Source: an uncultured Mycoplasmatota bacterium (GTDB lineage: Bacteria > Bacillota_I > Bacilli_A > RF39 > UBA660). From it: DNA of 44,557 nt. This document shows positions 39,602 through 44,557 of the stretch, in pieces; the first letter of the stretch is position 1; every line of letters starts with the position of its first letter. Made by a program: the position numbers and the translations under genes. Below the pieces are notes generated by a model. It saw only the letters and a program-made list of their open reading frames with translations. It was not told the origin of the DNA and did not search any database. Where the stretch lies: contig USIB01000002.1 in NCBI GenBank assembly GCA_900554615.1, positions 1 to 44,557 of the forward strand, in the 5' to 3' direction.

Positions 39602-41876
39602 CATTATCTTCCTTTCCATTAATATATACTTTATTTTCTTCTCTTAAGTAGCAGATATCTCTATATTTACAAAAACCACAACTAACATTTTTTCCATCTA
39701 TTATCTTAGGATTAATATCAAAGTCAGATTTTAATATATCATCAATAACATTATCTATTATCTTATCAGTATCAGAAATAATATTATTTATCTCTTCTCT
39801 ACTAAGAACTTTAGCAGTCTTATAAAAACCATTGTTACTAGTTTTTATAGTTTTAATTAGTTTAGAATCATTATAAGTAGTATCAAACTTAGATAGAATA
39901 TTCTCTTCATTAATAGAGTATCCTTCTAATCTAAGATTCTTTTCTCTTTCTTCTTCATAATTCTTAGTATTATCTAGTTTTCTATCAAATAATTTTTGGA
40001 GATAAAAGCCTACTACTTCTATATTAGATAAATTCATTTTACTAGATAAATATAAATATATAGGTAGTTGAAGGCCTAGTCCATACTTCATATTTTTTAA
40101 GTCAATAGTAGGATTACCTGTCTTATAATCAATAATAGATAAATAAGTAGTATTATCTTCTTCTTTATACATAACTTTATCAATAACACCTTTAAAAGTA
40201 ACCTTGATATTTCTATCTTTATTTACACATACACTCTTCTCAGTCATATGTTTATCAAAAGTAGAATAAGAATGTTCTTTTTTTACAATATCACAAATTG
40301 AACGTAGTTCTTCTTTAATATTATTTAAAATATATTCTTCTTTCTTAGTTAAAGTTCTGGCACTACTTAAATATTCATCAAAGTATTTGTCAGAAGAAAA
40401 CTCTTCCTCATATATATGAGATAATACATAATGACATACATTACCGAGTAATATCTTAAAATCATCTTCTATTACACTAATCTTTAGAATATTATCAATA
40501 TAATATTTAAACTTACATTCATTGTAATGTTCTAGTGATGTATATGAAAGAACTAAATTATTATTTAAATATCTATATAACTTCTCTTTTTCAATAGGAG
40601 TATATTTATTATCATACTTCATATAAGGTATACTATAATTATTATATAAAATATCTAAGTCTTTATCTTTAATATTATATTTAACTAAGTTATCTAGTTT
40701 TTCTGCTAGTAGGATTTTATTCATCATATTAGAATTATTATAACTAATCTTGTTATTTTTAATTATATTAACATCTAATAATAAATCACTTCTAGTATAA
40801 GCAGTAGTATTATCATTTAATTTATAACTAATAGTTAGATTATTGATATTACCAAGTCTTTTTATTACTTCTATTTTCTTATTTATATTTAATTTATTAC
40901 TTGTATCTAATTCGAGTATTTCTTTTTCTTTATCACTAAAGTAATCACTATCTGTATGTAACATAGGAATATTTTCTTTATTAAAGCCAAGTAAGAATAC
41001 ATAGTCATCTTCTTCAAAATAGTCTTCTATATTACATATTTTAATACCAGTAATATTGTTATCGAAGTAAGTATTTTTAAAATCATTAGTAATTAGTTCT
41101 ATTACTTCTTTTTTATCTTTTATAAAACTATAGTTATTTAGAACTTTGACTATTTTTTCTTTTAACTCTATATTATTTATACTATCTATAATGTTATCTA
41201 TATCATCTAAGTTATTTAAAACTTTCTTTACTTCATTAGTAGAATATATACTTCTTTTCTTTATAGATATAGGAATATTATATATTTTAAATATTCTATA
41301 TATTTCTTCATTATATTCGTTTGATATAATTAATTTTATCTTCTTTATATCTATGTTATTTTTTATTAAATTAGATATAGAATCTGCTAGATAAAGAACT
41401 TCTTCTTTAGTATTATTAAATTCATATATATTATCTATTTTATTATTCTTATATTTATAATCTACTACTGTATAATCTAAACCTTTTAATATACTTTGAT
41501 AATATTTATTTATGTAATCATATCCATATATATATATCTTTTTATCTTTTACATAGTTTTTAAATCTATAATCATATATTAATAAATTATTATTATCTAA
41601 ATGCTCTTTTATTTCTTTTAATAATTTCATTTTTTTGTTATCTAATTTATCACTTATATAATATAAATTATTTAAGTATACTAAAGCACTACTTAGATTA
41701 ATATTATACTTTTTCATTAAGTTATATATTGTTTTATTATCATAATTAAAAGTATATTTCTTTATGAAGTCTTCTAGTGATATAAACTTTATATTATAAT
41801 TATAATATTCTTTTCTTACTTTCTCTATTATTTTATTTTTTATGTTATTTGGTATTATTAATATATATTCTTGCAT
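39591..41876 (-). CDS. addB: AddB helicase-nuclease subunit, short form
   Basis: 761 aa, against about 1160 in B. subtilis. The C-terminal nuclease has VTFKGVIDKVMYKEED and LSIIDYKTGNP (catalytic Asp and DYK). The iron-sulfur Cys are kept: YNECKFKYY and the late VSCGFCKYRDIC (C-x2-C-x5-C). The N-terminal part is much reduced, and the first 40 residues lack the AddB Walker A GxxGxGKT. It probably acts as the nuclease/scaffold partner of AddA. AGGTGAT precedes the start. Confidence 0.9.
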   Translation of the reverse strand: MQEYILIIPNNIKNKIIEKVRKEYYNYNIKFISLEDFIKKYTFNYDNKTIYNLMKKYNINLSSALVYLNNLYYISDKLDNKKMKLLKEIKEHLDNNNLLIYDYRFKNYVKDKKIYIYGYDYINKYYQSILKGLDYTVVDYKYKNNKIDNIYEFNNTKEEVLYLADSISNLIKNNIDIKKIKLIISNEYNEEIYRIFKIYNIPISIKKRSIYSTNEVKKVLNNLDDIDNIIDSINNIELKEKIVKVLNNYSFIKDKKEVIELITNDFKNTYFDNNITGIKICNIEDYFEEDDYVFLLGFNKENIPMLHTDSDYFSDKEKEILELDTSNKLNINKKIEVIKRLGNINNLTISYKLNDNTTAYTRSDLLLDVNIIKNNKISYNNSNMMNKILLAEKLDNLVKYNIKDKDLDILYNNYSIPYMKYDNKYTPIEKEKLYRYLNNNLVLSYTSLEHYNECKFKYYIDNILKISVIEDDFKILLGNVCHYVLSHIYEEEFSSDKYFDEYLSSARTLTKKEEYILNNIKEELRSICDIVKKEHSYSTFDKHMTEKSVCVNKDRNIKVTFKGVIDKVMYKEEDNTTYLSIIDYKTGNPTIDLKNMKYGLGLQLPIYLYLSSKMNLSNIEVVGFYLQKLFDRKLDNTKNYEEEREKNLRLEGYSINEENILSKFDTTYNDSKLIKTIKTSNNGFYKTAKVLSREEINNIISDTDKIIDNVIDDILKSDFDINPKIIDGKNVSCGFCKYRDICYLREENKVYINGKEDNDEV

Positions 41877-41952
41877 TTATAAATCACCTATATTAATTAT
41901 CTCATATTTATAGAAAAATATAAAGTATAATTATTAAATATTTTTTTATTCT

Positions 41953-42005
41953 TTGTGTATTATATTCGGGGTGTAGACTTTCTAACTTAGAGATAGATAA
42001 GTAAA
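41953..42005 (-). repeat. Shared 3'-flank/promoter repeat, copy 2
   Basis: Matches 25985-26035 (TATCTCTAAGTTAGAAAGT, then GAATATAATACACAAA on the minus strand). It lies upstream of addB and after a terminator hairpin. Confidence 0.6.
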
Positions 42006-42006
42006 A

Positions 42007-42029
42007 AGAAGATAGTCTAGTATCTTCTT
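42007..42029 (-). terminator. Terminator after the surface-protein remnant
   Basis: AAGAAGATA/TATCTTCTT followed on the minus strand by TTTTACTT. Confidence 0.75.
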
Positions 42030-42031
42030 AA

Positions 42032-42126
42032 TTAATAATACACATATTCAGTAGTCAAAGCACTTTTATTTCCTACAGCATCTATACAAGCACCTTCATA
42101 AAATTTAACCTTTACACCAACACTAG
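42032..42126 (-). pseudogene. C-terminal remnant of a surface protein
   Basis: The frame ends VGVKVKFYEGACIDAVGNKS, then ALTTEYVYY and stop. This is like the end of a bacterial Ig-like domain (strand, EGAC-DAVGN loop, last strand) of the type in the big adhesin next door. It has no start. Upstream it joins directly to the TnpB fragment. Confidence 0.6.
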
Positions 42127-42186
42127 TTCTTTATTAGGATATAATCTAAATTTATATGCTTTATACACAATAGCACCAACTTGCAT
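42127..42186 (-). pseudogene. IS200/IS605-type TnpB N-terminal remnant
   Basis: From the ATG at 42186 the frame reads MQVGAIVYKAYKFRLYPNKE, then breaks off and stops at 42112. KAYKFRLYPNKE is the hallmark opening of TnpB/OrfB, the RNA-guided nuclease of IS605-family elements. Only about 20 codons are left. It is fused to the surface-protein tail, so a deletion joined the two. Confidence 0.75.
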
Positions 42187-42312
42187 ATGAATGATAACAT
42201 ATGGTTAAATTATTTTCATTACAATTTCATACATAAGTTTGCTAAAAATGCATATTTTTTATGCAACGAGTAAGTAAATAATACTGGTTAAAAAAGATAG
42301 TTCTATTATATT

Positions 42313-42343
42313 AAAAGGTAAGTCATATTTGACTTACCTTTTT
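42313..42343 (-). terminator. Terminator of the adhesin gene
   Basis: AAAAGGTAAGTCA/TGACTTACCTTTT, perfect stem, with a T-tail on the minus strand; it reaches the stop codon region. Confidence 0.85.
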
Positions 42344-44354
42344 ATGATACTATTTGGTAAGGATTTGAACTGCTTCCATTTCCAGTAGTATTTATACTAA
42401 CTGATGTGTTTAAATATAATGTTGGTACTATATTATATTCATACCACGATACTATTTCTGTGCCAACACTGCCATTACCTGTTACATACCATGCAAAATA
42501 TACTTCTTTGGTGCTATGGCCCATTATTCTGGCATTTGATTTTCCTGATGATAGGATTGGATATAGCCAATTATTGCTTGTGCAATAAGTATCACTATAA
42601 TTTGGTAATGTCATTTTAGTACAATGTTTGCGAAGACCTAATGATCCGATAGCATTACTAATTTCTGCTGCATATCCATAATCACTTGAGTATATTAAGG
42701 CAACTTTCCCAGTCCAAGTAGTGGCACGACCAGTATATACTTTTCCTGTTGTTCTTTCTAGATTATATGCTGCTGAAGGTAACATATCAATGTCGTCTCC
42801 ACTTCTTAAATACCAAGTCATGTCAGGTATTAAAGTTCTTGTTTTTTCTTTTAATCCTATACTAGACATATCACAAGTTTTTGTTGCATTAATAGCGGTA
42901 CTACCAGAATAGCAAGTACCACTTTTTCTATTCCAATATAATCCATCACCTGTTCCTGCTGTTCCACTTACTGGATTTAACATTTTCATAAGTCTAGCAT
43001 TAACCCAGTTGCTATTACCTCTAGTGACACTATTATCTAAAGAATACTTTCCAATTGGTTCGTTTCTTACTAGTTTTACTTTACCATCAGTTACTCCTAT
43101 TATTCTCCACTTCTCACAATTAGTACTTGGATAAGTATCACAGTTAAAATATATATAATTATTTGGACTTGCTCCATAATATCTTATATTATTACCTACA
43201 TCTTTCATTAAATTATGTGTAGTATCATATTGATATTTTTGACCTGTTGGCCCTACTTCTGTCTTAGTGGCATTATTATATAAGTTAGTTATATATGTTG
43301 CAAGTGGTGTACCTGTACTTATTGTATTAGTTAAACTAGTAGCGACATTTGTGTTTCCTGCACTATCTTTAGCGGCTCCTGCAGTGACTGTTACTGTTTT
43401 AGAACCATCGGAAGCATGTGTTACTACTAGAGTATATTTTGTGTCACTTACTTTCGTGAATGTTCCTTTTGTTCCTTCACTTACTGTTATTCCACTAGCG
43501 GTAAAGCCTGATACTGCTTCACTAAATGTAAATGTATATGTTACAGTTCTCGATGTTGATGTACTTTTTGTTATTGTAACAGTTGGTTTTATAGTATCTA
43601 TTGTATTAGTTAGACTCTTTGCTGTGTTATTATTTCCTGATAAGTCATTACATACATTTTCTTCGACTGTTATTGTTTTTGCTCCATCTGATGAGTGTGT
43701 TACTACTAGAGTATATTTTGTGTCACTTACTTTCGTAAATGTTCCTTTTGTTCCTTCACTTACTGTTATATCACTTGATGTAAAATTACTTACTTTTTTA
43801 CTAAAGGTAAAGGTATATGTTACTGTTCTTGATGTTGATGTACTTTTAGTTATTGTAAGTGTTGGCTTTTCTGTATCTATATTTGTATCATTTACTAAAG
43901 TCATATTTTCAGATTTTATTATATATCCAGTACTTGATAATACTCCTAATGTTACTTTAGTTTTAACAATAGAATTATTTTTTATCTGAATATATATTTT
44001 TTTATTAGTATTAGTTTCTATACTTCCAGTAGGAGATTCTCCATCACTAAACTTATGAGTAACACCTACATCAATATCACTATTGTCAGTAATATAAAAA
44101 GAAGAATAATTAAGACCACTAGAAGTAATATTATTAATATTAATAACAATTACTCTAAAATCATTAGCTTCAATAAAAATATCAGTAGTATCAATAACCT
44201 CTTCTTCACAAGTTAAAGTAGTATTAATAGTTATTGGATTATCTATCTCAATACTAGTAGTAAACATAGCATAAGTAGAACCTATTCCTAGTCCTAATAA
44301 TCCTATTGTTATTATTCCAATTAAATATAATGTTTTTAATTTTATCTTTTTCAT
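42342..44354 (-). CDS. Large surface adhesin with Ig-like repeats
   Basis: 670 aa from the ATG at 44354 (GGAGG upstream; an in-frame ATG at 44369 lies too far up). Signal helix TLYLIGIITIGLLGLGIGST, then YAMFTTSIEI, as in TasA/SipW-type secreted proteins. An N-terminal beta domain of about 120 residues is followed by two tandem 93-residue Ig-like units (TITKSTSTSRTVTYTFTFS...DTKYTLVVTH) and a C-terminal domain (WRIIGVTDGKVKLVRNEPIG) with several Cys (CDTY..NCEKW, GTCYSG, CDMSS). No LPxTG is seen. It is probably a cell-surface or matrix protein. It is preceded by a terminator hairpin and a (C)9 tract. Confidence 0.8.
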   Translation of the reverse strand: MKKIKLKTLYLIGIITIGLLGLGIGSTYAMFTTSIEIDNPITINTTLTCEEEVIDTTDIFIEANDFRVIVININNITSSGLNYSSFYITDNSDIDVGVTHKFSDGESPTGSIETNTNKKIYIQIKNNSIVKTKVTLGVLSSTGYIIKSENMTLVNDTNIDTEKPTLTITKSTSTSRTVTYTFTFSKKVSNFTSSDITVSEGTKGTFTKVSDTKYTLVVTHSSDGAKTITVEENVCNDLSGNNNTAKSLTNTIDTIKPTVTITKSTSTSRTVTYTFTFSEAVSGFTASGITVSEGTKGTFTKVSDTKYTLVVTHASDGSKTVTVTAGAAKDSAGNTNVATSLTNTISTGTPLATYITNLYNNATKTEVGPTGQKYQYDTTHNLMKDVGNNIRYYGASPNNYIYFNCDTYPSTNCEKWRIIGVTDGKVKLVRNEPIGKYSLDNSVTRGNSNWVNARLMKMLNPVSGTAGTGDGLYWNRKSGTCYSGSTAINATKTCDMSSIGLKEKTRTLIPDMTWYLRSGDDIDMLPSAAYNLERTTGKVYTGRATTWTGKVALIYSSDYGYAAEISNAIGSLGLRKHCTKMTLPNYSDTYCTSNNWLYPILSSGKSNARIMGHSTKEVYFAWYVTGNGSVGTEIVSWYEYNIVPTLYLNTSVSINTTGNGSSSNPYQIVS
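43330..43870 (-). repeat. Tandem 279-bp (93-codon) Ig-like repeat in the adhesin gene
   Basis: Two units in frame. A block of about 70 bp (43418-43490 and 43697-43769) is identical but for one or two bases, much closer than the rest of the units. This suggests recent gene conversion or duplication and makes unit number variable by recombination. Confidence 0.75.
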
Positions 44355-44374
44355 ATCTTCTACCTCCAACAGAA

Positions 44375-44424
44375 AAAGACTATGAAAAATCCCTAGTATT
44401 TCTACTAGTTATTTCATAGTCTTT
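44375..44424 (-). terminator. Strong hairpin terminator directly before the adhesin ribosome site
   Basis: AAAGACTATGAAA/TTTCATAGTCTTT with an inner CTAGTA/TACTAG stem, then TTCTG and the GGAGG of the adhesin. It either ends the upstream transcript or acts as an attenuator in the adhesin leader. Confidence 0.75.
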
Positions 44425-44429
44425 ATTAT

Positions 44430-44557
44430 TTATTAAATTACTTATAAAGCCTTTACTTATAAGTCTTGAAAACATCCCCCCCCCTAGAACAGATTCTTGT
44501 TCGGATGTTATTATATTCTTGGGACAGCATTATGCGGGGGTTTCTACAAATCTTAAC
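44430..44557. other. Adhesin upstream region with a (C)9 tract
   Basis: Hairpin ACTTATAAA/TTATAAGT near 44440-44465. A run of nine C at 44476-44484 (nine G on the gene strand) lies inside a larger inverted repeat (ACATCC/GGATGT with inner GAACA/TGTTC). No gene is seen before the window edge. Confidence 0.5.

Noticed and set aside
43267..43989. Long plus-strand open frame opposite the adhesin repeats
   Set aside because: Anti-sense frame caused by Thr/Ser-rich repeats on the other strand; no ribosome site and low-complexity Val/Leu translation.
44440..44465. Another paired-hairpin copy (AAGCC..GTCTT near the right edge)
   Set aside because: The flanking bases do not pair outside AAG/CTT and there is no second hairpin with the mismatch.
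44490..44557. Possible purine riboswitch at the right edge (TTTCTAC on the plus strand)
   Set aside because: The seven bases before TTTCTAC cannot pair with the required upstream strand, and the window ends before the rest could be seen.

Overview
The window is strongly AT-rich chromosomal DNA from a low-GC Gram-positive bacterium. It uses the standard code: TGG encodes Trp, and TGA is used as a stop. Strong Shine-Dalgarno sites and sigma-A promoters are common. The gene set is that of Bacilli: rpsU-yqeY, yqfC-yqfD, secG-rnr, smpB, rsmD with a YlbF-like gene, nfo with a YqfT/DUF2624-like gene, addB-addA, a CotY/CotZ-type coat protein and an archaeal-type ProRS. The C-terminal domain of the surface protein and the overall flavour suggest an uncultured gut Bacilli/'Mollicutes-like' (RF39 or Erysipelotrichia-type) lineage that keeps some sporulation genes. 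The lineage is inference.

Layout. 1-3.0 kb: FMN-binding lipoprotein, small protein, YnbB-type PLP enzyme, SDR. 3.0-4.15 kb: tRNA-His, yqeY, rpsU and a candidate structured RNA. 4.15-7.2 kb: a bacteriocin locus with a C39-peptidase ABC exporter, a short accessory protein and two small double-glycine precursor peptides that were called here by hand. 7.2-9.0 kb: an island in which an Abi_2-family (HEPN) gene, bracketed by two hairpin-forming direct repeats, sits inside a broken ORF6N gene. 9.0-24.7 kb: housekeeping genes (PBP, DUF2624, nfo, prepilin, rsmD, ylbF-like, smpB, two adjacent RNase R paralogues, secG, metallopeptidase, proS), with a DUF4143 ATPase and a CapA protein lying between smpB and the rnr pair. 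24.7-31.4 kb: a paralogous pair of NCYGYAL proteins, yqfD-yqfC, a coat protein and small membrane or secreted proteins. 31.5-36.2 kb: a KilA-N gene bracketed by an exact 41-bp promoter duplication, HD and NUDIX proteins, unknowns, a type 2 dUTPase and tRNA-Thr. 36.2-41.9 kb: addB/addA. 41.9-44.56 kb: remnants of a TnpB gene and of a surface-protein gene, then a large Ig-like adhesin preceded by a terminator hairpin and a (C)9/(G)9 tract.

The most unusual structure is a dispersed family of paired hairpins: seven copies, 14 stems. Every stem keeps an A.G mismatch (C.U on the other strand) inside an otherwise base-paired and compensating stem. Copies abut the 3' ends of minus-strand genes or lie upstream of minus-strand promoters. 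I do not recognise the family. The other notable systems are the two-peptide bacteriocin locus, the RNA-repeat-flanked Abi module, the promoter-duplicating KilA-N insertion and the possibly phase-variable adhesin.
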